From CAYSNP01 sp964432485 (lineage in GTDB: Bacteria; Bacillota; Clostridia; Christensenellales; DTU072): a DNA stretch of 64,000 bases. The DNA lies in the NCBI GenBank assembly GCA_964432485.1, contig CAYSNP010000004.1:23396-87395 (forward strand). Reading direction: 5' to 3'. The translations under genes were made by a program, and so were the position numbers. This document shows, one piece after another, positions 53,582-60,881 of the stretch (its first letter is position 1; each line of letters starts with the position of its first letter). Under the pieces are notes generated by a model that saw only the letters and a list, made by a program, of their open reading frames with translations, was not told the origin of the DNA and searched no databases.

Positions 53582-54141
53582 TATATCTTAAGCTGCTTTG
53601 GGTGTTCTTTCAAGTTGGCTTATTTGGCATTGGCGGAGGATATGCCGCTATCCCTATTATTCAATCCCATGTAGTAGGCGCAGAAGGCTGGCTTACCGTT
53701 GCAGAGTTTACCGATTTGCTGGCAATAGCCGAAATGACTCCCGGACCAATAGCTATCAACTCTGCTACCTTTGCAGGTATGCAAGTAGCGGGAGTGCTTG
53801 GAGCTGTTGTTGCCACGCTAGGATTTGTGCTACCTTCATTGATTATTGTTACTATACTAGCTTATAGCTATTACAGATTTCAAAACCTTTCAGCTATGAG
53901 GACTATATTAAAGACTTTGCGCCCTGCAGTAGTTGCCGCTATTGCTTCTGCCGCAATATCTCTTGCCATACTTGCATTTTGGGGAGGGGAGAGCTTTGCC
54001 CTTAATATTAATAAGTTGGATTTTATAGCAGTTGGCATCTTTATAGTTGCTTTGTTGATATTGCGCAAATTCAAGCCCAATCCGGTTTTAGTTTTGTTAG
54101 GCGCAGGGGGTATTGGCGCAATTTTTTATTTACTAATTTGA
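53578..54141 (+). CDS. Chromate transporter family protein, second half of a split pair
   Basis: A 187-residue partner of the preceding gene, repeating the same domain with opposite expected topology. Hallmarks: VGLFGIGGGYAAIPIIQ, LLAIAEMTPGPIAINSATFAGMQVAG and GFVLPSLIIVTI. The start overlaps the stop of the first half (ATGA), and AGGAGG lies inside the upstream gene, so translation is coupled. The G-G-G and P-G-P motifs that are important in ChrA are present in both halves. The substrate is unproven. Confidence 0.86.
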   Translation: MIYLKLLWVFFQVGLFGIGGGYAAIPIIQSHVVGAEGWLTVAEFTDLLAIAEMTPGPIAINSATFAGMQVAGVLGAVVATLGFVLPSLIIVTILAYSYYRFQNLSAMRTILKTLRPAVVAAIASAAISLAILAFWGGESFALNINKLDFIAVGIFIVALLILRKFKPNPVLVLLGAGGIGAIFYLLI

Positions 54142-54164
54142 AATAATGGATAAGGAGAACAATA

Positions 54165-54485
54165 ATGAAAATAGGTGTAATATTAGAGACAAAAGACTAC
54201 GAAAAAGCTTGGAATGCAATGCGTTTTGCAGTTACAGCTAAAAAGCAAGGGCATCAAACTAAGGTTTTTTTAATGGGCGAAGCAGTAGAGATAGAGAATT
54301 TGACTCATGAGAAATTCAATATATCAATACAAGTCAATGCTTTTCTTGATGCTGGGGGCGAGATTCTAGCTTGCGGCTCTTGCTTAAAATCCAGAAGTAT
54401 GGAAGGGAGCGATTGTTGTCCTATTTCTACAATGTTAGATTGCCTTGATATGGTTGTTTGGGCAGATAAAGTAGTCACTTTTTAG
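54165..54485 (+). CDS. DsrE-family sulfur-relay-like protein
   Basis: A 106-residue small protein of the DsrE/DsrF-like fold (IGVILETKDYEKAWNAMRFAVTAKKQGHQTKVFLMGEAVE). It has a Cys-rich second half: Cys70 and Cys73 in ILACGSCLKSR and a Cys84-Cys85 pair. DsrE proteins carry persulfide on a conserved Cys; Cys70 occupies that region. The extra Cys residues could bind a metal or make it a redox protein. AAGGAG is the ribosome site. It stands between the split chromate transporter and the C_GCAxxG-methyltransferase fusion with gaps of 23 and 8 nt, so a joint role in oxyanion or metal handling is possible. Confidence 0.8.
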   Translation: MKIGVILETKDYEKAWNAMRFAVTAKKQGHQTKVFLMGEAVEIENLTHEKFNISIQVNAFLDAGGEILACGSCLKSRSMEGSDCCPISTMLDCLDMVVWADKVVTF

Positions 54486-54493
54486 GTAGAGTA

Positions 54494-55519
54494 ATGGAAA
54501 AGAAAATTGTTAATAGAGCGCGCTGTGCCAAAGAGCTATTTGAGCAAGGGCATAATTGTGCCCAATCAGTATTGTTACCTTTTTGTGAGGAGCTGGGTTT
54601 GGAAAAAGATATGGCCTTGCGCCTTGCTTCTTCCTTTGGAGGAGGTATGGGCAGGCTAAAAGAAGTATGCGGTGCGCTTACTGCCGCCTTTATGGTTATA
54701 GGCTTAAAAAAAGGGTATACATACCCCGTTACTAGCGAGCAAAAGGAAAAATATTATTTGCTTATCCAATCTTTTGCCGAAAAGTTTAGAGAAAAGTACG
54801 GTTCTATTTTATGCAAAGACCTTAGAGATTGGAGCGGAGAAATGCCCCACCAATGCGCAACAATTGTAGAGTTTGCGGCACAAATGTTAGAAGCGGACAT
54901 TATGAATTTATTTGACCAACAATGCAATGCTTATGATGCTTGGTTTGACAGGCATCCTAATAAATACGCATCAGAGTTAGCGGCAATTAAAGAGTTTGTT
55001 CCTTTAGGCAAAGGGGGCATAGAGATTGGAGTAGGCACAGGGAGGTTTGCTTCCCCTTTGGGTATTAATGTGGGGGTTGAGCCTTCCGCAGGTATGGCGG
55101 CGCTTGCAAGGGCAAGAGGGATAAAGGTAATAGATGGGCAAGCGGAAGACTTGCCGTTACCGAGTGAAAGCTATGATTTTGCGCTTTCAGTTACCTCAAT
55201 TTGCTTTTTTAGCAACCCAAAAGCTGCTTTACAAGAAATTTATAGAATTATTAAACCCAAAGGATATTTGGCAATTGCCTTTGTAGACAAGGATAGCAAG
55301 CTAGGCAAACAGTATCAAGAGCGAAAAGCCGCAGGGCATTCTTTTTACAAAGCCGCAAGTTTTTATTCTGTACAAGAAGTGCTAAATATGCTAACCTCCG
55401 CAGGCTTTAAGAATTGCGAAATTAAGCAAACCCTAATAAGCGACCAAGATATACCGGAGCAACCCAAAGATGGCTATGGTGAAGGTAGCTTTATAGTTAT
55501 TAAAGCGTGTAAAGGGTAA
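54494..55519 (+). CDS. C_GCAxxG_C_C redox domain fused to SAM methyltransferase
   Basis: A 341-residue two-domain protein. Residues 1-140 match the C_GCAxxG_C_C family: GHNCAQSVL (C22), FGGGMGRLKEVCGALTAAFMVIG (C59), ILCKDL (C107) and HQCATIVEFAAQML (C121), in the spacing that gives the family its name. Residues 145-341 are a class I SAM methyltransferase: AYDAWFDRHPNKYASE, motif I EIGVGTGRF (177-185), GVEPSAGMAALARARGI, GQAEDLPLPSESYDFALS and LQEIYRIIKPKGYLAI. The fusion suggests that a thiol-bound or metal(loid) compound is methylated, but the substrate is unknown. There is a short linker and no frameshift. It is the last gene of the chromate/DsrE set, before the hairpin array. Confidence 0.85.
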   Translation: MEKKIVNRARCAKELFEQGHNCAQSVLLPFCEELGLEKDMALRLASSFGGGMGRLKEVCGALTAAFMVIGLKKGYTYPVTSEQKEKYYLLIQSFAEKFREKYGSILCKDLRDWSGEMPHQCATIVEFAAQMLEADIMNLFDQQCNAYDAWFDRHPNKYASELAAIKEFVPLGKGGIEIGVGTGRFASPLGINVGVEPSAGMAALARARGIKVIDGQAEDLPLPSESYDFALSVTSICFFSNPKAALQEIYRIIKPKGYLAIAFVDKDSKLGKQYQERKAAGHSFYKAASFYSVQEVLNMLTSAGFKNCEIKQTLISDQDIPEQPKDGYGEGSFIVIKACKG

Positions 55520-55520
55520 A

Positions 55521-55644
55521 GTACTGCCTAACGGCGGCATTATGTACCACCTAATGGTGGCATTATGTATCAATGCTGACGCATTGACATTATGTATTGC
55601 CTAAAGGCAACATTATGTACCGCCTGTCGGCGGCATTATATGTA
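55521..55644 (+). repeat. Tandem array of five variable-stem hairpins with constant CATTATGTA linker
   Basis: Five hairpins follow one another: CTGCC-TAAC-GGCGG (55524), CCACC-TAAT-GGTGG (55547), TCAATGC-TGAC-GCATTGA (55570), TTGCC-TAAA-GGCAA (55597) and CCGCC-TGTC-GGCGG (55620). After each of the first four comes exactly CATTATGTA; after the fifth CATTATATGTA. Stems differ but stay paired (compensatory changes, one G-U pair in the first). Every loop is four bases and begins with T. No reading frame is kept. The array starts two bases after the stop of the methyltransferase fusion gene. Confidence 0.85.
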
Positions 55645-55660
55645 GTATTAACTTATATGT

Positions 55661-55803
55661 AAAGTTGAGCTGTGCTTGCGCATGTCCTGGATTGCTTCGT
55701 CGCTTATTTATACCCTCGCATTGCTCACGCAATTGCTCGTGGGCTCCCACTACTGACTTGCCACAGGCAACTCAGCTTAACGCGTCGCCTCTCGCAAAGA
55801 CGG
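55661..55803 (+). repeat. Dispersed repeat copy interrupted by an ~80-bp insert
   Basis: 55661-55706 resembles the left part of the 769-823 repeat (AAAGT...CCTGGATTGCTTCGT) and 55790-55803 its right part (CTCGCAAAGACGG). The 55707-55789 insert holds a further hairpin: CTGACTTGCC (55753-55762), ACA, GGCAACTCAG (55766-55775), one mismatch. Nested repeat insertion is the simplest reading. Confidence 0.65.
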
Positions 55804-55832
55804 TAGAGGATAAAAGCCTTGCTACCGTAAGC

Positions 55833-55908
55833 CCTGGATTGCTTCGTCGCTTACACTGCTCGCAAAGACGGTAAGAGTGTCATTGCGAGCGACAGCGAAG
55901 CAATCCAG
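55833..55908. repeat. Palindromic repeat pair (inverted copies of the CTGGATTGCTTCG element)
   Basis: A plus-strand copy (CTGGATTGCTTCGTCGCTTA ... CTCGCAAAGACGG, about 55834-55872) is followed by an inverted copy (TCATTGCGAGCGACAGCGAA...CAATCCAG, 55880-55908). Together they form a long imperfect hairpin, like MITE or REP-type elements. No protein-coding potential is credible here. Confidence 0.75.
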
Positions 55909-55954
55909 ACCCTCAAAGCCTTGCTTCTTGCCTTACCAATCCCACCTATTTCAT

Positions 55955-55968
55955 CACGCGTTAGCGTG
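55955..55968 (-). repeat. Isolated hairpin downstream of pdxS, possible degenerate array unit
   Basis: On the minus strand CACGC-TAAC-GCGTG is preceded by CATTAATA, close to the CATTATGTA linker of the array at 55521-55644. It lies just after the pdxS stop and may also help end transcription. Confidence 0.4.
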
Positions 55969-55977
55969 TATTAATGT

Positions 55978-56859
55978 TTACCAACCTCTTACAGAAAATA
56001 GGTTTTCTTTTTCAATATTGCCAATATTAATCCCTGCCATTGCTTCGCCCAAATCTTCGCTAAGGGCGGCTAATAGGTTAGCATCATTATAATGAGCTAC
56101 AGCTTTTACAATGGCATTTGCTCTTTTATCGGGATTGGCGGACTTAAATATTCCCGAGCCTACAAATACACCTTCGCTGCCAAGTTGCATCATTAAAGCG
56201 GCATCCGCCGGGGTGGCAATTCCGCCTGCGGCAAAGTTTAACACAGGCAAGCGCCCATTCTCGTGCACCCATAAGACCAACTCATAAGGTGCGCCCGTCT
56301 CCTTAGCAAAGCTCATTAGCTCTTCCTTTGGCACACCTTGCACCCGCCTAATTTCGCCCATAACAGTACGCATATGGTATACAGCCTCCACCACATTGCC
56401 TGTGCCTGCCTCGCCTTTGGTCCTAATCATAGCCGCCCCTTCGCCTATTCGGCGCAGCGCTTCGCCAAGATTTCTTGCACCGCATACAAAAGGTGCGCTA
56501 AAAGTATGTTTATCAATATGAAACATATTGTCAGCAGGCGTAAGCACTTCGCTTTCGTCTATATAATCCACACCTAACGCTTGCAATATTTGCGCTTCGG
56601 CAATATGCCCTATCCTAACTTTAGCCATAACAGGGATAGTTACCGCTTGTTGAATTTCCTTAATAATTCTAGGGTCGCTCATACGGGCTACTCCGCCTTG
56701 TTTGCGAATATCTGCAGGCACTCTCTCTAGTGCCATAACTGCAACCGCCCCTGCTTTTTGCGCAATTTCAGCTTCCTTGGCGTCAATAACATCCATAATA
56801 ACCCCGCCTTTTAGCTTTTCCGCAAGTGTCTTGCCTTTGCTATTCAATTGCTTATCCAT
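55978..56859 (-). CDS. pdxS: Pyridoxal 5'-phosphate synthase, PdxS subunit
   Basis: A 293-residue TIM-barrel lyase that builds pyridoxal phosphate from ribose-5-phosphate, glyceraldehyde-3-phosphate and ammonia. Landmarks: [22 protein letters not shown] (imine-forming Lys region), [29 protein letters not shown] (second catalytic Lys), [30 protein letters not shown] and [23 protein letters not shown] 56859 has GGAGG 6 nt upstream; the TTG at 56865 is too close. Its usual glutaminase partner pdxT is not next to it: a repeat island follows instead. The divergent MocR regulator and the operator half-sites between them identify the PdxR-type control. Confidence 0.95.
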   Translation of the reverse strand: MDKQLNSKGKTLAEKLKGGVIMDVIDAKEAEIAQKAGAVAVMALERVPADIRKQGGVARMSDPRIIKEIQQAVTIPVMAKVRIGHIAEAQILQALGVDYIDESEVLTPADNMFHIDKHTFSAPFVCGARNLGEALRRIGEGAAMIRTKGEAGTGNVVEAVYHMRTVMGEIRRVQGVPKEELMSFAKETGAPYELVLWVHENGRLPVLNFAAGGIATPADAALMMQLGSEGVFVGSGIFKSANPDKRANAIVKAVAHYNDANLLAALSEDLGEAMAGINIGNIEKENLFSVRGW

Positions 56860-56898
56860 TTGCAACCTCCTTTTTTAACTTGTAATTGACATTTAACT

Positions 56899-56975
56899 AT
56901 TATACATTTATAATTATATTACAATCTGGCATGGTTGCAATAGCCAGATTGAAAATACTCTATGGTGCCAGATTA
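56899..56975. promoter_or_regulatory. pdxS/pdxR divergent control region with three PdxR-type half-sites
   Basis: CAATCTGGC (56922-56930) and GCCAGATTG (56943-56951) form a perfect 9-bp inverted repeat with a 12-nt spacer. A third copy, GCCAGATTA (56967-56975), in direct orientation to the second, reaches the A of the pdxR ATG. The pdxS -10 box TATAAT (56904-56899, minus) has the first half-site at its -35 position, as expected for an activator. Confidence 0.7.
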
Positions 56976-58393
56976 TGCTAAATCTAACTTTTAATTTTCA
57001 GCCTTACGCAAAAATCCCCTTGTATAGGCAACTATATACTTTTATAAAAGGAGAAATTACAGAAGGAAAGTTAGCTGCAAATGAAGTATTGCCTTCTACC
57101 AGAGGGCTTGCGCAGCATCTTGGAGTTAGCCGAAATACCGTAGAGTCCGCTTATGCTCAATTAGTGGCGGAAGGATATATAAAGGCAAAGCCTAAAAGCG
57201 GGCATATTGTTTGCAAGCTGGAGGGAATGGTAGGCAAAAATAAAGCGGCAGCCTTAAAAAAAGATAAAGTATACAATAGCCAACCTCAAGAGCAAAATTA
57301 TAAATATGATTTTAAGACCAATGCTGTTGACCTTGCCAGTTTCCCTTTTGCCTTATGGGCTAAAATATCTAGAGAAATTATTCATGACAAAAATAGGGAG
57401 CTGCTCAAGCTAACCCACCCTCAAGGAGATTATACCCTTAGGGCAACGCTGGCTAAGTACTTGCATAGCTTTAGGGGCGTTAATTGTTCTGCAGAGCAAA
57501 TTATTATAGGAGCAGGCACAGAATATCTGCTAAGTTTGCTTTTCCAGATATTAGGCGATAATGCTGTTTATGCAATAGAGAATCCGGGGTATTTTAAGGT
57601 ATACAATATCTTAGGTAGCTATAAAAAAAAGGTCAATTTAATAGGTTTAGACAATGAGGGGATTGATATAACTAGCTTGGAGCAAACCAACTCCAATGTA
57701 GTTTATGTTACTCCCAGTCACCATTTTCCTCTTGGAACAATAATGCCTGCCAGCAGAAGGTTGCAACTGCTAGCTTGGGCAAGCAAATCTGCTGACAATT
57801 ACATTATAGAGGACGATTATGATAGTGAGTTTAGATTTGTGGGGCATCCTATACCCGCTTTGCAAGGGCTAAAAGAAAGCGACAAGGTTATTTATATCAG
57901 CACCTTTTCTAAAACAATTGCCCCATCTATACGGGCAAGCTATATGGTGCTGCCGCATAGCTTGCAAAAAAGGTATCAAGAGCATTTTTTATTTTACTCC
58001 TCTACTGTACCCAGGTTTGAGCAATATACCCTTAATAAGTTTATACAAAATGGACATTTTGAAAGGCATCTTAACAAAATGCGCAATATCTATAAAAGCA
58101 GAAAAGATGCGCTGGTAGATACAATTAAACAATCTCCCTTTGGCTGTTATATTGATATTATTGGTGCGGATGCCGGACTGCATTTACTGCTAAAAATACA
58201 TAGCACAAAGAGCGAACAAGAGCTGTTAAAACTTGCACAAAGTGTAAATATAAAACTTTACGGGCTAAGTGAATACTATTTAAGCCCTACTGCAAATATG
58301 CCAAATAATATTGTAGTATTAGGCTATGCTCACCTTACTCCTCAAGAAATAAAAGAGGCAGTTTCGCTTTTGCTTGCTGTTTGGTTTAATTAG
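56975..58393 (+). CDS. pdxR: MocR/PdxR-family transcriptional regulator
   Basis: A 472-residue regulator. The N-terminal GntR winged helix (YRQLYTFIKGEITEGKLAANEVLPSTRGLAQHLGVSRNTVESAYAQLVAEGYI, about 19-70) is joined by a linker to a fold type I aminotransferase-like domain (about 110-470). PLP-site residues: TPSHHFPLG, IIEDDYDSEFRF and the Schiff-base Lys in YISTFSKTIAPSIRASYM. MocR proteins next to pdxS sense PLP and control PLP synthesis; PdxR typically activates pdxS and represses itself. No ribosome site is seen before ATG 56975, and an operator half-site overlaps the ATG. The gene is divergent from pdxS and ends convergent with the nitrilase gene. Confidence 0.92.
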   Translation: MLNLTFNFQPYAKIPLYRQLYTFIKGEITEGKLAANEVLPSTRGLAQHLGVSRNTVESAYAQLVAEGYIKAKPKSGHIVCKLEGMVGKNKAAALKKDKVYNSQPQEQNYKYDFKTNAVDLASFPFALWAKISREIIHDKNRELLKLTHPQGDYTLRATLAKYLHSFRGVNCSAEQIIIGAGTEYLLSLLFQILGDNAVYAIENPGYFKVYNILGSYKKKVNLIGLDNEGIDITSLEQTNSNVVYVTPSHHFPLGTIMPASRRLQLLAWASKSADNYIIEDDYDSEFRFVGHPIPALQGLKESDKVIYISTFSKTIAPSIRASYMVLPHSLQKRYQEHFLFYSSTVPRFEQYTLNKFIQNGHFERHLNKMRNIYKSRKDALVDTIKQSPFGCYIDIIGADAGLHLLLKIHSTKSEQELLKLAQSVNIKLYGLSEYYLSPTANMPNNIVVLGYAHLTPQEIKEAVSLLLAVWFN

Positions 58394-58398
58394 GTTAT

Positions 58399-59340
58399 TT
58401 AACTAAAAAAAAGGTTGGCTATTGCTTTTTTGCGTTTTAGGCTGTAGGAGCATTTGCCAAAAAATATATCTATAGGAGCTACTACCTTTCTTATTAGTTT
58501 TGAGCCGGGATGCAGCCATCCACTATAACTGGCAGGTGTATCAGTTTTTGCTTTGCTTTTGCCTAGCGGCAAATCTGCTATCAAAACTCCTTTTGTTTGA
58601 GAATCTAGGATTGCTGCAATCTCACCGTTGTAAAATAGAGAAGAGCCGCCGCATAGCTTATAAATATCAGGATTCACCAATTTTCCAAACAAACCGCCCA
58701 TAGGTGCAAATGTGCCCACTTGATTGGCTATTACCGCAGGTGTGCCCAAACCTTGCGAATATATTTTGCCAATAGTGGGCAAGATATTTTTTTGTGCTTC
58801 AATATCTTTTTGGCTTATATAACCGGTAGTCTTAAAAGGTGCAAAAGAGGCATGCGGCATTAGTAGTAAATCAAAATTAAGGCGAGCAAGTTTCTTATAA
58901 AAGGCCAACAAATGATTGTCAGCGCAAATACCAATAGCAATTGCGCCTAAGTTTGTAGCTATTACATTACCTATATCACAAGGCTTAAAGCAATGATATT
59001 CTACTTTAACTTTGCGGACTTGTCCTGCTATTGTGCTGTTAGGACAAGCAATTAAATAAGTGTTGTAAAAGTCCTTACCGTCTGTTTCTACATAGCCTGC
59101 CCCAATATGTAAAGAGTACTTGCCCGCCATATTGCATGCCCACTTGGCAGTTTCGCCATTGGCATACTCTGCGTATTGCCAAATGGTACTGTTAGGAATG
59201 TAGCCGCAGCTAGATAGCTCCGGCAGCACAGCTAATTTTGCACCGTTTTGAGCGGCTTTCAAAATTAATTTTTCTGCGCTGGCAAAAGATGCCTGTTTAT
59301 TTCCCATATAATTATTTAATTGGATTGAAGCAATTTTCAA
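58399..59340 (-). CDS. Carbon-nitrogen hydrolase (nitrilase superfamily)
   Basis: A 313-residue hydrolase for amides or nitriles. The catalytic triad is visible: Glu41 in VLPELSSCGY, Lys110 in GQVRKVKVEYH, and Cys139 in IGICADNHL. The C-terminal 40 residues are Lys-rich and atypical. A TTG at 59340 is chosen as start because AAGGAGG lies 7 nt upstream and KIASIQLNNYMGNK matches family starts; an ATG at 59373 would overlap the upstream gene and precede the ribosome site. It follows two GPH transporters in the same direction, 23 nt after the nearer one. It may process an imported amide, but the substrate is unknown. Confidence 0.82.
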   Translation of the reverse strand: MKIASIQLNNYMGNKQASFASAEKLILKAAQNGAKLAVLPELSSCGYIPNSTIWQYAEYANGETAKWACNMAGKYSLHIGAGYVETDGKDFYNTYLIACPNSTIAGQVRKVKVEYHCFKPCDIGNVIATNLGAIAIGICADNHLLAFYKKLARLNFDLLLMPHASFAPFKTTGYISQKDIEAQKNILPTIGKIYSQGLGTPAVIANQVGTFAPMGGLFGKLVNPDIYKLCGGSSLFYNGEIAAILDSQTKGVLIADLPLGKSKAKTDTPASYSGWLHPGSKLIRKVVAPIDIFFGKCSYSLKRKKAIANLFFS

Positions 59341-59363
59341 TATATTTCCTCCTTGTGTTATTG

Positions 59364-60776
59364 TTAATTCCAAATATTTAGGGTCTTGCCATGTTCTTTT
59401 CGCAACTTTAAGTCTTTTAATATACGCTGGTGGTCAGCTCGTGAAAAGTGATAAAAAAAGTAAGGCAAGGTAGAGCAAGCTATCCCCACAATAGCAATGA
59501 GATTAGGTAGGTAAAACAGCCCTTTTAAGGTGTATTCTGATTGGGTGGCAGCATTGGGAACATACTTAATTATGCTTACTATTATAACAGTAGAAAGCAT
59601 ACCCAAAGAGCCGGTAACTTTGCCTAAAAAACCTTCTATCGCAAGCACCATTCCGTCATTTCGCTCGCCTGTGCGCCACTCCAAATAATCTACGCTATCT
59701 GATATCATTGACCAATACAGTATACCTTTGAGTAAAGACGGAAAGAACATAAGCATATTGATTAGGCATACAAACCACATACTTTGGTATCCCACAATCA
59801 AATATAACGCTAATAGAGCAATATGAAAAGCATTTGCTCCAATCACTATGGCGCTTTTATCGAATTTCTTCATAAGGTAAGGTGCAAGCACACTATTTAG
59901 CGCAAGCATTGGTATACCAGTAATCCCAATATAAGTTAGCAATGCAGGGTTGCCTAAGTTATAGGTATAGAACCATAAAGAGGTGTTGCCCGCATTGATA
60001 AGAGCGCCAATAGAATTGGAAATAATCATAATCAGTAGCAGTCTGTTTTTGAAAAAATCCTTAAACATATCCTTGGTAGATTGCTTTTCTGTAGGGACAA
60101 GCAGCACCCTTTCTTTTACATATTTGACAATAAGGTAATTATAGGCTATAAAACAAGCGGCAACCAGGATGGCAGTACCAAAATAAATATAGGTTTTGGC
60201 AATAATATCATCATTGGCAAAGAAACTTAGCGCAATAGGTATAACTCCGATTATTGCACCGCTGCCCATACTGGAAAAAAGGCGGGAGATAGAAATAACC
60301 TTGCCTCGCTCTTGTACATTAGGGGTAATGGAGTTGTAAAAACTCATAAAAGAAATACCGTTAAGAGTGTGCATCCATTCGAACATTATATAAGTAGCAA
60401 GCGCATAAGCTGTCCTTAGCCACATATTAATGCCGGGATTGTCCGAAAAAGTAGGACAATAAAATATTGCTATAATCAAGATAGCTATGGGTAGCGTTGT
60501 TTTTTGCAAAAAAGGCTTGGCTTTGCCCGAAGAAGAGACTCTTTTGTCAAAATAAACTCCAATAATAGGGTCATTTATCCCATCCCAAAGCCTTCCGCCT
60601 ATCAATATTATAGACAATGCCACGCCGGAAAGTCCCATAATATCTATGTAAAAATAGGACAGATACCCCATTATCGCATAGCTCATATCACGAAAAAGAG
60701 CCGCCATATAAAACGCCGCTTGCTCTTCTTTATCCACATATTTTATTTCTTGTTCTACTAACTTAACTTTTGCCAT
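59364..60776 (-). CDS. GPH-family symporter, paralogue B
   Basis: A 470-residue membrane transporter with about 12 helices. The GPH signature GGRLWDGINDPIIGVYFDKRVSSSGKAKPFLQ (about 55-86) carries the cation-binding Asp pattern. Further marks are FEWMHTLNGISFMSFYNSITPN and YWSMISDSVDYLEWRTGERNDGM. It is highly similar along its whole length to the next upstream gene, so they are tandem duplicates. It should bring in a sugar-like or glycosidic compound with H+ or Na+. AGGAAG precedes the ATG, and its own promoter lies upstream. The nitrilase gene is downstream. Confidence 0.87.
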   Translation of the reverse strand: MAKVKLVEQEIKYVDKEEQAAFYMAALFRDMSYAIMGYLSYFYIDIMGLSGVALSIILIGGRLWDGINDPIIGVYFDKRVSSSGKAKPFLQKTTLPIAILIIAIFYCPTFSDNPGINMWLRTAYALATYIMFEWMHTLNGISFMSFYNSITPNVQERGKVISISRLFSSMGSGAIIGVIPIALSFFANDDIIAKTYIYFGTAILVAACFIAYNYLIVKYVKERVLLVPTEKQSTKDMFKDFFKNRLLLIMIISNSIGALINAGNTSLWFYTYNLGNPALLTYIGITGIPMLALNSVLAPYLMKKFDKSAIVIGANAFHIALLALYLIVGYQSMWFVCLINMLMFFPSLLKGILYWSMISDSVDYLEWRTGERNDGMVLAIEGFLGKVTGSLGMLSTVIIVSIIKYVPNAATQSEYTLKGLFYLPNLIAIVGIACSTLPYFFYHFSRADHQRILKDLKLRKEHGKTLNIWN

Positions 60777-60808
60777 TATATTCTTCCTAACATCAATCTC
60801 TAAAGTCC

Positions 60809-60837
60809 ATTATATAAAAATAAATCACTTTATTCAA
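60809..60837 (-). promoter_or_regulatory. Promoter of GPH symporter paralogue B
   Basis: Minus strand TTGAAT (60837-60832), 17-nt spacer, TATAAT (60814-60809). Predicted start near 60802, leader about 26 nt. Confidence 0.6.
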
Positions 60838-60881
60838 TATCTATTTTACTTAAAGGATAGAAAAATGCTAAAAGAGGTTCT

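Noticed and set aside
55521..55644. CRISPR array
   Set aside because: The constant part is only 9 nt, units are 23-27 nt, the variable parts are self-complementary and no cas gene is nearby.
55665..56092. Two short plus-strand open frames over the repeat island
   Set aside because: They translate repeat DNA (Cys/Leu/Arg-rich), and the second runs antisense into pdxS.
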